The translations under genes and the position numbers were made by a program. The notes below the pieces were generated by a model. The model was not told the DNA's origin. It did no database searches and worked only from the letters and a program-made list of their open reading frames with translations. Source: JAHJQZ01 sp963667595 (GTDB lineage: Bacteria > Pseudomonadota > Alphaproteobacteria > Rhizobiales > Devosiaceae). Taken from it: a DNA stretch of 64,000 nucleotides. The stretch covers positions 162,513-226,512 of the forward strand of contig CAXXWD010000002.1 in NCBI GenBank assembly GCA_963667595.2, given 5' to 3'. Of this stretch, positions 52,337 to 60,577 are shown piece by piece. Each line of letters starts with the position of its first letter. Positions within the stretch are counted from its first letter, which is position 1.

Positions 52337-53512
52337 ATGGCGCAATCCAGCGATTCCACTACGTCCGACATCAAGACCGTCCCGCTTGCTGAAATCCATG
52401 TTGCCCTTGGTGGCCGCATGGTGCCGTTTGCCGGCTACATGCTGCCCGTCCAATACAAGCCGGGCATCATCGCCGAACACAAGTGGACGCGCGAACATGC
52501 CGGATTGTTCGACGTCACCCATATGGGGCCGAGCTTTGTCGGGCTTAATGCGCCTTCGGGCGATGTCGCGGCCGATCACGCGGCGATTGCCGCATTGATC
52601 GAACCGCTGGTTTCGGCCGACCTGAGCGGTCTGAAACCCGGTCAGATTCGCTACAACCTCCTGCTCAACGAGGCTGGCGGCACGCTCGACGATCTGATGA
52701 TCGGCCGTCCGATGGAACCGGAACGGGCGGGTACGCTTTATGTCGTGGTCAATGCCGGCACCAAGGAAGGCGATTTCGCCCGTATCGCCGGCGCGCTCGG
52801 CGACAAGGCGACACTGACCCGCGCCGATGATGGCGTGCTCCTGGCCCTGCAGGGACCGGACGCCGTCAAGGTAATGGCCGGTTTCGTGCCGGAAGCGGTC
52901 GAACTCGGGTTCATGACCCACGGGACCTTCACCTGGCAGGGCGTGCGCCTCACCATGTCGCGGTCCGGCTATACCGGCGAGGACGGATTCGAGATTCTCG
53001 TTCCGGCCGAACGGGGCAAGGATGTCTGGCAGGCGCTGATGTCTGACGAACGGGTCATGCCGATCGGCCTTGGCGCCCGCGACAGCCTCCGGCTCGAAGC
53101 CGGGCTGCCGCTTTACGGCCACGAACTCGACGAGACGGTTTCACCCATTGAGGCGGGGCTCAATTTCTCGCTGTCCAAGCGTCGCCGCGAGAACGCCGAT
53201 TTTCTCGGGGCGACCCGCATCCTTGGCGAACTGGCCAATGGCACGTCGCGCATCCGCGTCGGCCTATTGGTCGACGGTGCGCCGGCCCGTGATGGCGCAG
53301 AGATCTTCGATGTCGACGGCATGCCGGTCGGCCATGTCACCTCGGGCGGTTTCTCGCCGAGTCTCAACCGCGCCATCGCCCTCGGCTTCGTGTCGCCGGA
53401 ACTGTCAACGCCCGGCCAGAACCTGGGCGTTTCGGTACGCGGCCGCATTCAGAACGCCACCGTCACCGAATTGCCCTTTGTCCCCCACCACTATTACCGC
53501 AAGCCCCGCTGA
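52337..53512 (+). CDS. gcvT: aminomethyltransferase (glycine cleavage T protein)
   Basis: Transfers the methylene group from the H-protein to tetrahydrofolate. 391 residues. MVPFAGYMLPVQY near the start, FDVTHMG, LALQGPDAVKVM, MSRSGYTGEDGFEILV and GLGARDSLRLEAGLPLYGHEL are family motifs; the C-terminal GcvT-C barrel ends SPSLNRAIALGFV. Downstream of the glycine riboswitch and 12 bp before gcvH. Confidence 0.97.
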   Translation: MAQSSDSTTSDIKTVPLAEIHVALGGRMVPFAGYMLPVQYKPGIIAEHKWTREHAGLFDVTHMGPSFVGLNAPSGDVAADHAAIAALIEPLVSADLSGLKPGQIRYNLLLNEAGGTLDDLMIGRPMEPERAGTLYVVVNAGTKEGDFARIAGALGDKATLTRADDGVLLALQGPDAVKVMAGFVPEAVELGFMTHGTFTWQGVRLTMSRSGYTGEDGFEILVPAERGKDVWQALMSDERVMPIGLGARDSLRLEAGLPLYGHELDETVSPIEAGLNFSLSKRRRENADFLGATRILGELANGTSRIRVGLLVDGAPARDGAEIFDVDGMPVGHVTSGGFSPSLNRAIALGFVSPELSTPGQNLGVSVRGRIQNATVTELPFVPHHYYRKPR

Positions 53513-53524
53513 GTGAGGCCCCAA

Positions 53525-53890
53525 ATGACCAAGCGTTACACCAATGATCACGAATACGTCCGCATCGACGATACCGTCGGCGTCGTCGGACTGTCCAACT
53601 ATGCCCAGGAACAGCTGGGCGACATCGTTTTCGTCGAGCTTCCCGAAATCGGCAGGAAACTGACCAAGGGCGACGAAGCGGCCGTGGTCGAATCCGTCAA
53701 GGCGGCGTCCGAGGTCTATTCGCCGCTTTCGGGCGAAGTCGTTGAAGTCAATGAAGCACTGACCGCGACCCCCGATCTGGTCAACAGCGCTCCCGAAGAG
53801 GGCGGCTGGCTCTTCAAGCTGAAACCCTCCGATCCCGGCGAATTGGAAACGTTGATGGACGAGGCTGCCTATCAGGCCTTTCTGGACTGA
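53525..53890 (+). CDS. gcvH: glycine cleavage H protein
   Basis: Lipoyl carrier of the complex, 121 residues. The lipoylated Lys is in VVESVKAASEVYSPLSG; IGLSNYAQEQLGDIVF-like text appears as VGLSNYAQEQLGDIVFV. ATG 53525 is 12 bp after the gcvT stop. A repeat separates it from gcvPA. Confidence 0.97.
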   Translation: MTKRYTNDHEYVRIDDTVGVVGLSNYAQEQLGDIVFVELPEIGRKLTKGDEAAVVESVKAASEVYSPLSGEVVEVNEALTATPDLVNSAPEEGGWLFKLKPSDPGELETLMDEAAYQAFLD

Positions 53891-53917
53891 TCTGGGTCGA
53901 GGAGCGCGCCCAAAAAA

Positions 53918-53957
53918 GGACCGGTCTTTCGGTTCGGACGCGCGACCACCAAAGGAT
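53918..53957 (+). repeat. dispersed intergenic repeat, family 1, copy C
   Basis: CCGGTCTTTCGGTTCGGAC then CGCGACCACCAAAGGATTG, matching 8573-8613. It lies between gcvH and gcvPA, and its end supplies the region just before the gcvPA ribosome site. Confidence 0.55.
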
Positions 53958-53964
53958 TGATGCC

Positions 53965-55308
53965 ATGCGCTATTTACCTATCGGAGCGGCCGACAAGGCC
54001 GCCATGCTCAAGACTATTGGCGTCGATTCCGTCGATGCCCTGTTCGATTCCGTCCCGGCTTCGGTCTTTAAAAGCGCCGAGCCCGGATTGCCGGCCCACA
54101 AGCCGGAATTCGAGGTCGAGGCGCATATGCGCGCCCTGGCCGGCAAGAACCGGACGGCGGGCGATGGCCCGTTCTTTCTCGGTGCCGGTGCCTATCGCCA
54201 TCATGTGCCGGCGACGGTCGATCATCTGATCCAGCGTTCGGAATGGCTGACGGCCTACACGCCCTATCAGCCGGAAATCTCGCAGGGCACCCTGCAGATG
54301 CTTTTCGAGTTTCAGACCCAGGTCGCGCATCTGACCGGCATGGAGCTGGCCAATGCCTCGATGTATGACGGCTCAACCGCTGCGGCCGAAGCGGTGTTGA
54401 TGGCACGCCGGCTGACCCGGCGCCAGAAGATCGTCGTTTCCGGCGGGTTGCATCCGCATTACCGCGATGTCGTTCGCACCTATGCCGGTGAAAGCGACAA
54501 TCTCGTTTGTCTGGCGCCGTCGCCGGACGGCAAGGGCACGATTCTCGACACGCTCGACGACAAGACGGCCGCGCTTATCGTGCAGACGCCGGATTTCTAC
54601 GGCAATTTGCGCGATGTGAAGCAGTTGGCCGACGCGGCCCATGCCGTTGGCGCGCTGCTCGTGGTGGTGGTGACGGAAATCGTCGCGCTCGGCCTCATCG
54701 AGGCGCCCGGTGCACTCGGCGCCGATATCGTCGTCGCCGAAGGACAATCGCTCGGCAACGCCTTGAGCTTCGGCGGTCCCTATGTCGGGCTTTTCGCTAC
54801 GCGCGAAAAATTCGTCCGCCAGATGCCGGGCCGCATCACCGGCGAGACGGTCGATGCCGCCGGTCGGCGCGGTTTCGTTCTGACCCTTTCTACCCGCGAG
54901 CAGCACATTCGCCGCGAAAAGGCGACGTCCAATATCTGCACCAATGCCGGGTTGGGGGCGCTGGCCTTTTCCATCCACCTGTCGCTGCTCGGCGAAAAGG
55001 GGCTTGGACAGTTGGCGCGGCTCAATCACACCCGCGCCGTGGCTTTGGCCAGGGCGTTGGGTGATGTTCCCGACACCAAGGTGCTCAACACCACATTCTT
55101 CAACGAAATGACCCTGAAACTACCGGTCCCTGCCGCCCCGGTCGTCGACGCCCTGGCGACCCGCGGCATCCTGGCCGGCGTGCCGGTTTCGCGTCTCGAA
55201 CCGGATCGGCCGGAATTGACCGATCTTTTGGTGCTCGCCGCAACGGAACTGACCGGCGACGAGGATATCGCCGCGCTGGTTGCCGGCCTCAAGGAGGTGA
55301 CGAAATGA
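53965..55308 (+). CDS. gcvPA: glycine dehydrogenase (decarboxylating) subunit 1
   Basis: N-terminal half of the P-protein, 447 residues, which with subunit 2 decarboxylates glycine and passes the aminomethyl group to GcvH. MRYLPIGAADKAAML starts the protein; GAGAYRHHVPATVDHL and GETVDAAGRRGFVLTL are family motifs; NASMYDGSTAAAEAV is the substrate-pocket segment. The split P-protein is found in some alphaproteobacteria, other Hyphomicrobiales having one fused gcvP. The stop overlaps the ATG of gcvPB by 4 bp. Confidence 0.96.
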   Translation: MRYLPIGAADKAAMLKTIGVDSVDALFDSVPASVFKSAEPGLPAHKPEFEVEAHMRALAGKNRTAGDGPFFLGAGAYRHHVPATVDHLIQRSEWLTAYTPYQPEISQGTLQMLFEFQTQVAHLTGMELANASMYDGSTAAAEAVLMARRLTRRQKIVVSGGLHPHYRDVVRTYAGESDNLVCLAPSPDGKGTILDTLDDKTAALIVQTPDFYGNLRDVKQLADAAHAVGALLVVVVTEIVALGLIEAPGALGADIVVAEGQSLGNALSFGGPYVGLFATREKFVRQMPGRITGETVDAAGRRGFVLTLSTREQHIRREKATSNICTNAGLGALAFSIHLSLLGEKGLGQLARLNHTRAVALARALGDVPDTKVLNTTFFNEMTLKLPVPAAPVVDALATRGILAGVPVSRLEPDRPELTDLLVLAATELTGDEDIAALVAGLKEVTK

Positions 55309-56846
55309 GCCTCAACGCACAAGGCCGCCCGACCAATCCGGGCGAAACAGGCGGGTACACCACGGCCGCGCTGCTGCCCGACGAAAAGCTTTTGTTCGAG
55401 ATCGGCAGCATCGAGGAAACCGGCGTCGATCTGCCGGACGTTACGCTCGACGACAGTTTTCTCGGCGGATTTGCGCGCAAGACGCCGCTCGATCTGCCCG
55501 GTCTTTCCGAACCCGAAGCGATGCGTCATTACGTGCGCCTGTCCCGGCTCAACTATTCGATCGACAGCGGCACCTATCCGCTCGGCTCGTGCACGATGAA
55601 GCACAATCCGCGCCTCAACGAAAAGACGGCGCGGCTGTCCGGCTTTGCCGATATTCATCCGCTGCAGCCGGCGGCGACGGTCCAGGGCGCGCTTGGCGTG
55701 CTCGACGAGCTTTCCAACTGGCTTCTGGCCCTGACCGGCATGTCGGCGGTTGCCCTAAGCCCCAAGGCCGGGGCGCATGGCGAACTGTGCGGTATGATGA
55801 CGATCCGTGCGGCGCAAGAAGCGCTCGGCCAGGGGCATCGCGACGTGGTGCTCGTCCCCGAGGCGGCGCACGGCACCAACCCGGCGACGGCGGCGTTCCT
55901 CGGCTACAAGGTCAGGGTCGTACCGGCCGATGGCAAGGGGACTGTCGATGTCGAGGCGGTCAAAAAGGCCCTCGGGCCCGATGTCGCCGCGATCATGCTG
56001 ACCAACCCCAATACGGCCGGCCTGTTCGAGCCCGAGATCATCGAGATCGCCAAGGCCGTGCACGAGGCGGGGGCGTTCTTTTACGCCGACGGCGCCAATT
56101 TCAACGCCATCATGGGGCTGGTCAGGCCGGGAGATCTCGGCGTCGACGCCATGCACATCAACCTGCACAAGACCTTTTCCACCCCGCATGGCGGCGGTGG
56201 ACCGGGCGCCGGCCCGGTGGTGCTGAGCGAGCGACTGGCGCCTTTCGCGCCGGTGCCGTTCCTGACGCGCTCCGGGGATACGCTCGGGCTTGAGGAAACC
56301 ATGGGCGCGAAGCAAAGCTTCGGGCGCATGACGGCTTTCCATGGCCAGATGGGCATTTTCGTACGCGCCCTGACCTATATGCTCAGCCATGGCGGCGACG
56401 GTCTCGCCGAAGCGGCGGGGGATGCCGTGCTCAACGCCAATTATGTCAAGGCGCGCTGCGAGCACGTCCTGTCGGCGCCGTTCGGCAAGGGCCATTGCAT
56501 GCACGAGGTGCTGTTCGACGACAGTTTCCTCAAGGAGACCGGCGTCACCACGCTCGATTTCGCCAAGGCGCTGATCGACGAAGGCTTCCACCCCATGACC
56601 ATGTATTTCCCGCTGGTCGTGCATGGCGCCATGCTGGTCGAGCCGACCGAATCGGAAAGCAAGCAGGCGCTCGATATGTTCTGCGACGCGCTTTTGGGGC
56701 TTGCCGCGGCGGCGAAGGCCGGCGAAACGGAACGGTTCACCGCCGCGCCGGTAACCGCGCCACGTCGACGGCTCGACGAAACCCGCGCTGCCCGCTCGCC
56801 TCGACTGGTATGGACACCACCGGAGGAAGCTGGAGCAAAGGCTTAG
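55305..56846 (+). CDS. gcvPB: glycine dehydrogenase (decarboxylating) subunit 2
   Basis: PLP-binding half of the split P-protein, 513 residues. The PLP lysine is in INLHKTFSTPHGGGGPG. LGSCTMKHNPRLNE and GAHGELCGMMTIRAA are typical. The overlap with gcvPA couples their translation at equal stoichiometry. Its TAG overlaps the GTG start of the DUF2332 gene by one base. Confidence 0.97.
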   Translation: MSLNAQGRPTNPGETGGYTTAALLPDEKLLFEIGSIEETGVDLPDVTLDDSFLGGFARKTPLDLPGLSEPEAMRHYVRLSRLNYSIDSGTYPLGSCTMKHNPRLNEKTARLSGFADIHPLQPAATVQGALGVLDELSNWLLALTGMSAVALSPKAGAHGELCGMMTIRAAQEALGQGHRDVVLVPEAAHGTNPATAAFLGYKVRVVPADGKGTVDVEAVKKALGPDVAAIMLTNPNTAGLFEPEIIEIAKAVHEAGAFFYADGANFNAIMGLVRPGDLGVDAMHINLHKTFSTPHGGGGPGAGPVVLSERLAPFAPVPFLTRSGDTLGLEETMGAKQSFGRMTAFHGQMGIFVRALTYMLSHGGDGLAEAAGDAVLNANYVKARCEHVLSAPFGKGHCMHEVLFDDSFLKETGVTTLDFAKALIDEGFHPMTMYFPLVVHGAMLVEPTESESKQALDMFCDALLGLAAAAKAGETERFTAAPVTAPRRRLDETRAARSPRLVWTPPEEAGAKA

Positions 56847-57889
56847 TGTCGGACGTCATTATCGAGAGTTTCGAACGACAGGCAGAAGGGAGCGCCCGGA
56901 TCGGCGCTCCCTTCGTTGCACAATTGTGCCGTCTCATTCCCCACAGCATGGGCGAAACACGCCTGGCGGAACGCGTGATGAACTGGCCGGGCGATGCCCG
57001 CGCGGATGCATTGGCTCTGAGGGTTTGCGGCGGCTTGCACGCGCTGGTCCTGACCGGTGCCGCGCCGGAACTGGCCCGGTTCTATCCGCCCCATCTTGCC
57101 GACGAAGCCAGCCTCCAGGCGGTCCTGGCCGATGCCATCGTCGAATTCGACGACTTTCTGGTCGCTTCTCTTGACACCCCGCCACAGACCAACGAGCCGG
57201 GGCGGTCCTCCATGCTGCTCGGCGCCGCCCTGACACTTGCCAATCTGTCGGGCCTGCCGCTTTCCCTTTTCGAGATCGGCGCCAGCGCCGGCCTCAATCT
57301 GTGGTTTTTCCGTTATGCCTACGATCTCGGGCATGGGTTGAGCTGGGGGAAAACGGATAAATCGCTGACTATTCGTTCGGAATGGTCCGGCGCAATCCCT
57401 CTGTTGACTGCGCCGCTCAAGGTGGATGCGCAAAAAGGGTGCGACAGCAATCCGCTCAATCCAGCGGACCCCGGGGATCGTCTGCGCCTTTTGTCCTATA
57501 TCTGGCCGGAACAGCCCGAACGCCTCGATCGCATGCGGCGGGCGCTCGATCATGCCGCTGCCGAGCCGGTCCAGGTCGACAAGGCGGACGCCGCCACGTG
57601 GATCGAAAAATGCCTGGCCGAAGAGCCCCGGCCCGGCCTGGTGCGCATGGTCTATCACACAATCGTCTGGCAATACCTGACCGATGACACCAAGGCGCGC
57701 ATCGCCAACGCACTTGCGCAGGCCGGCGCCGCCGCGCGCCCGGAAACGCCTCTGGCCTGGTTCCGTTTCGAAGACGACCACACTGCCGGCGGCGAAGGCG
57801 GTGTGATGGAGCTGACCTATTGGCCCGGCGGAGAAACGCGGGTGCTGGGGCGTGCCGATTTCCATGGCCGCTGGGTCAGGTGGTCATAG
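56846..57889 (+). CDS. DUF2332 domain-containing protein
   Basis: A 347-residue soluble protein of the DUF2332 family. SLFEIGASAGLNLWF resembles a SAM-binding glycine motif of a Rossmann fold, and LSYIWPEQPERLDRMRRAL and VYHTIVWQYL are family segments, so a methyltransferase-like fold is likely but activity is unproven. GTG 56846 was chosen: it shares one base with the gcvPB TAG, and the ORF upstream of it lies inside gcvPB. The tight link suggests co-expression with glycine cleavage. Confidence 0.85.
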   Translation: MSDVIIESFERQAEGSARIGAPFVAQLCRLIPHSMGETRLAERVMNWPGDARADALALRVCGGLHALVLTGAAPELARFYPPHLADEASLQAVLADAIVEFDDFLVASLDTPPQTNEPGRSSMLLGAALTLANLSGLPLSLFEIGASAGLNLWFFRYAYDLGHGLSWGKTDKSLTIRSEWSGAIPLLTAPLKVDAQKGCDSNPLNPADPGDRLRLLSYIWPEQPERLDRMRRALDHAAAEPVQVDKADAATWIEKCLAEEPRPGLVRMVYHTIVWQYLTDDTKARIANALAQAGAAARPETPLAWFRFEDDHTAGGEGGVMELTYWPGGETRVLGRADFHGRWVRWS

Positions 57890-58000
57890 GGCTGCAAGGG
57901 TTTTTCTGCCGTCGCTCTGGCCCTGTGGCTGGGCGTCGGGGTGGGGGCGGGCCGGCTCCCGTGCTATGAACCGGAAAACCGGTCCCGAGACTTGAAAATC

Positions 58001-58765
58001 ATGTCGCCCGCCATTCGTGCTCTTCGCTGCTTGCTGCTCTTTGTCGCTTTCGCTTCGGGTCTTGCCGCCTGCTCGGAGAACAGGAACGCTGAGGCCCAGC
58101 CGAAAGATGGGGCGAAGCTCGGCGGTGCGTTCGTCCTCGCCCTGAGCTGGGAGCCGGCCTTTTGCGAAACCGCGCCGCGCGTGCCGGAATGCCGGGTCCA
58201 GACCCAAACGAGCCTCGATGCCCTCCAGTTCTCGCTGCACGGGCTTTGGCCGGAGCAAAGCTATTGCGGCGTCGATGCGACGACACGCAAGGCCGATGAA
58301 CGTCACGACTGGGAAAACCTGCCGGAGGTCGATGTTTCCGCGGGCCTGCGCCGCGAACTCGATAGCGCCATGCCGGGCGCGCTCTCCGGACTCGACAGGC
58401 ATGAGTGGATCAAGCACGGAACCTGTTCCGGCACCGACCAGCAGTCCTATTACGCCGCCGCGCTGGCCCTGACCGAGGCCATCAACGCCTCATCCGTGCC
58501 GCGTCTGTTCGTCGAAAATCTCGGTCGTGCCTTGACGGCCGATACCGTCCTAAAAGCCCTCGAAACGGATCTCGGCGCCGGATTACGCGGACGCGTCGCG
58601 CTCGAATGCGTGACCGATGGGTCCCGGCGTCTGATCTCCGGCATCAGGATCGCCCTTTCCGGCCAAATCGGCGAGATGCCCGATCTCGGTGCGTTGGCCG
58701 GTGCCGCCAAACCATTGTCGCGCGGCTGCAAGAGCGGCATCGTCGATCCGGCAGGGCTGCAGTAG
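58001..58765 (+). CDS. ribonuclease T2 family lipoprotein
   Basis: A 254-residue endoribonuclease of the T2/RNase I type, which cleaves RNA through a 2',3'-cyclic intermediate. The two active-site segments are FSLHGLWPEQ (CAS1 His) and HEWIKHGTCSG (CAS2 Glu, Lys, His). Eight or more Cys suggest disulfides and export. The N-terminus has a lipobox LAAC, so the enzyme is probably anchored to a membrane facing the periplasm. ATG 58001 was chosen on the signal peptide. A terminator follows at 58794. Confidence 0.9.
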   Translation: MSPAIRALRCLLLFVAFASGLAACSENRNAEAQPKDGAKLGGAFVLALSWEPAFCETAPRVPECRVQTQTSLDALQFSLHGLWPEQSYCGVDATTRKADERHDWENLPEVDVSAGLRRELDSAMPGALSGLDRHEWIKHGTCSGTDQQSYYAAALALTEAINASSVPRLFVENLGRALTADTVLKALETDLGAGLRGRVALECVTDGSRRLISGIRIALSGQIGEMPDLGALAGAAKPLSRGCKSGIVDPAGLQ

Positions 58766-58793
58766 AGCTGACTATCGTTGGTGTTGACCGATA

Positions 58794-58829
58794 GGTGTCC
58801 CTCTTTAGTTAGTGAGGCACCATTTTTTG
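58794..58829 (+). terminator. rho-independent terminator after the RNase T2 gene
   Basis: GGTG and CCTC (separated by TC) pair with GAGG and CACC around a ten-base loop, followed by ATTTTTTG. Confidence 0.7.
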
Positions 58830-58840
58830 AAATCAAACTC

Positions 58841-58885
58841 GGAGTCGTCCCTGTGTCAAGCACCGGGACGATCCGGATGGGGTGC
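58841..58885. repeat. dispersed palindromic repeat fragment
   Basis: CTCGGAGTCGTCCC and GTGTCAAGCACCGGGACGATCCGG recall halves of the composite repeat at 18986-19112 (ACTCGGAGTCG is shared with 18980-18990). It lies in the convergent gap before the ATP synthase operon end. Confidence 0.5.
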
Positions 58886-58928
58886 TGATGTCGGCCAAGA
58901 CAATGAGTGACCACTGTTAGCAAATATG

Positions 58929-58953
58929 AAAAAAGGGCGCCAACGGCGCCCTT
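58929..58953 (-). terminator. rho-independent terminator of the atp F0 operon
   Basis: On the minus strand AAGGGCGCC - GTT - GGCGCCCTT forms a perfect 9-bp stem followed by T-run (A6 at 58929-58934 on the plus strand). It begins ~25 bp after the atpF stop. Confidence 0.92.
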
Positions 58954-58978
58954 GCAACAATCGCGTCCGAGCCCTGGT

Positions 58979-59461
58979 TCAGTGCAGCTTTTTGGCCACG
59001 TCCTTGATCGCCGTTTCGATCACGGCATCGCCGTTTTCGGTCATCTGCTTGGCCAGAAGAACCCGTGCGGCCTCGATGGCGACATCGGCGGAACGCGAGC
59101 GGACTTCTGCGAGTGCCTGGGCTTCGGCATGGGCGATTTTGTCTTCCACCGCCTTGGTGCGGCGTACCACCATGTCCTTGAGCGATTCCTCGGCTTCCGC
59201 GCGCATGCGCTCGGCGTCTTCCTGCGCGGCAGTGATGATGCTGGCGGCTTCGTTCTCCGCGTCCTTGCGCTTGCGTCCGTAATCGGCGAGCAGCGCCTGG
59301 GCTTCCTCGCGCAGCCGCTTGGCCTCGTTGAGGTCGCTTTCGATCTTCTTGATGCGGGCATCGAGCATGCCGGTAATGGCGCGCGGCAGCCCCATGTAAA
59401 TGACGACGACGAAGAAGATGATGAGGCCGACAAGGGCCCAGAATGTGTTGTCGAATTCCAT
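58979..59461 (-). CDS. atpF: ATP synthase F0 subunit b
   Basis: Peripheral-stalk subunit, 160 residues: one N-terminal helix in the membrane (FWALVGLIIFFVVVIYMGLP) and a long charged coiled coil with EAKRLREEAQALLADYGRKRKDAENEA. Alphaproteobacteria carry two b-type subunits, this and b' at 59467, which pair as a heterodimer. It is the last gene before the terminator at 58953-58929. Confidence 0.95.
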   Translation of the reverse strand: MEFDNTFWALVGLIIFFVVVIYMGLPRAITGMLDARIKKIESDLNEAKRLREEAQALLADYGRKRKDAENEAASIITAAQEDAERMRAEAEESLKDMVVRRTKAVEDKIAHAEAQALAEVRSRSADVAIEAARVLLAKQMTENGDAVIETAIKDVAKKLH

Positions 59462-59466
59462 TCCCG

Positions 59467-60075
59467 TCAGCCTTTCACCACTTCGGCCACGGCGGCGCGT
59501 GCGTCGGCAATCGAAACCTTGCCGGCGATGGACGAGACAATCGCCACGGCCGTCTGGGCAGCGATTTCGTCGACATTGGTCAGAGCTTCCGTCTTGGTCG
59601 CCTGAATGCTGGCTTCGGCCGCGCTGACCCTGCCATCAAGCTCGAGCTGAACCCGGGTGCGGGAGTCCTCGGTTTCGTGCTTGATCTCGGCCCGCGTGGC
59701 TTCCGCAATGGCCTGGGCGTTCTTGCGTGCCTCGGCGAGGGCCGCCTCGTAATCGGCGATGGCCTGATCGGTCTTTTGACGAAGCCGATCGGCTTCGGCG
59801 AGATCGCCTTCGATGCGATCGTGCCGGACTTCCAGAATTTCGCCGATGCGCGGCAGGGCCACCTTGGCCATCAGCACGTAAAGCGCCGCAAAGGTGATGG
59901 CGAGCCACAAGAGCTGCGACCCAAAGGTCGAGGGGTCGAACGGCGGAAAGGCGCCGTGATGTTCTTCGCCACCCTGCGCCTCGGTGCTGGTCGTCAGATG
60001 GGACGTATCCGCCCCACCGACACCAGGAACGATTTCGGTGGCTTGAGTGGCGTTATCGGTGGTTTCGCCCGCCAT
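59467..60075 (-). CDS. atpG: ATP synthase F0 subunit b'
   Basis: Second stalk subunit, 202 residues: an N-terminal extension (~60 residues, TNDATQATEIVPG-like, hydrophilic) then the membrane helix SQLLWLAITFAALYVLMAKVALPRI and a coiled coil. It ends five bp before the ATG of subunit b on the same strand, so the two are co-translated. Confidence 0.94.
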   Translation of the reverse strand: MAGETTDNATQATEIVPGVGGADTSHLTTSTEAQGGEEHHGAFPPFDPSTFGSQLLWLAITFAALYVLMAKVALPRIGEILEVRHDRIEGDLAEADRLRQKTDQAIADYEAALAEARKNAQAIAEATRAEIKHETEDSRTRVQLELDGRVSAAEASIQATKTEALTNVDEIAAQTAVAIVSSIAGKVSIADARAAVAEVVKG

Positions 60076-60090
60076 ATCGCTTCCCCGTCA

Positions 60091-60129
60091 AATTGCGCCG
60101 GCCCCGACAGGGAGCCCGGACCGGCAATT
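60091..60129 (-). other. hairpin between atpE and b' subunit gene
   Basis: AATTG-CG-CCGG and CCGG-CAATT pair with a two-base bulge across a ~19-nt loop, on the transcript between subunit c and subunit b'. The gap is ~195 bp, unusually long for an ATP operon. It may stabilise the atpE end to favour the high subunit c stoichiometry or mark a processing site. Confidence 0.4.
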
Positions 60130-60270
60130 CAAACGACTGCGCTTCGGGATCATGCACGGTTTCGACCTTTTGGCGAAAGGCACAATCCAGATTCTTGCGT
60201 GAGTTCGTGTCCGGACAGAAAAACCGGATCTGCCGGCGTCACCGCCTTTACGGACACGCTCACAAAGGAA

Positions 60271-60498
60271 TCAGACGACGAACAGCAGCAGCAGGGCAAC
60301 GAGGAACGAGAAGATGCCGAGCGCTTCGGTCACGGCAAAACCGAAGATCAGGTTGCCGAACTGGCTCTGGGCTGCCGACGGATTGCGCAGCGCGCCCGTC
60401 AGGAAGTTGCCGAAAATGGCACCCACGCCCATAGCGGCGCCACCCAGACCAAGACAGGCAATGCCCGCGCCGATCATCTTTGCTGCTTCTACATCCAT
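60271..60498 (-). CDS. atpE: ATP synthase F0 subunit c
   Basis: A 75-residue two-helix proteolipid. The proton-carrying acidic residue is in the second helix, FGFAVTEALGIFSFLVALLLL, with a Gly-rich first helix (CLGLGGAAMGVGAIFG). The hairpin loop carries NPSAQ. The c-ring is made of multiple copies; the downstream hairpin at 60091 may help. Confidence 0.97.
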   Translation of the reverse strand: MDVEAAKMIGAGIACLGLGGAAMGVGAIFGNFLTGALRNPSAAQSQFGNLIFGFAVTEALGIFSFLVALLLLFVV

Positions 60499-60577
60499 GT
60501 AAGTGCTCCTTTTAAGGCTTTGCAGTCGCGTTTTATTACGGCCCCGCCCGGGGACCGCGGAAAGGTGGCCGGGACGG

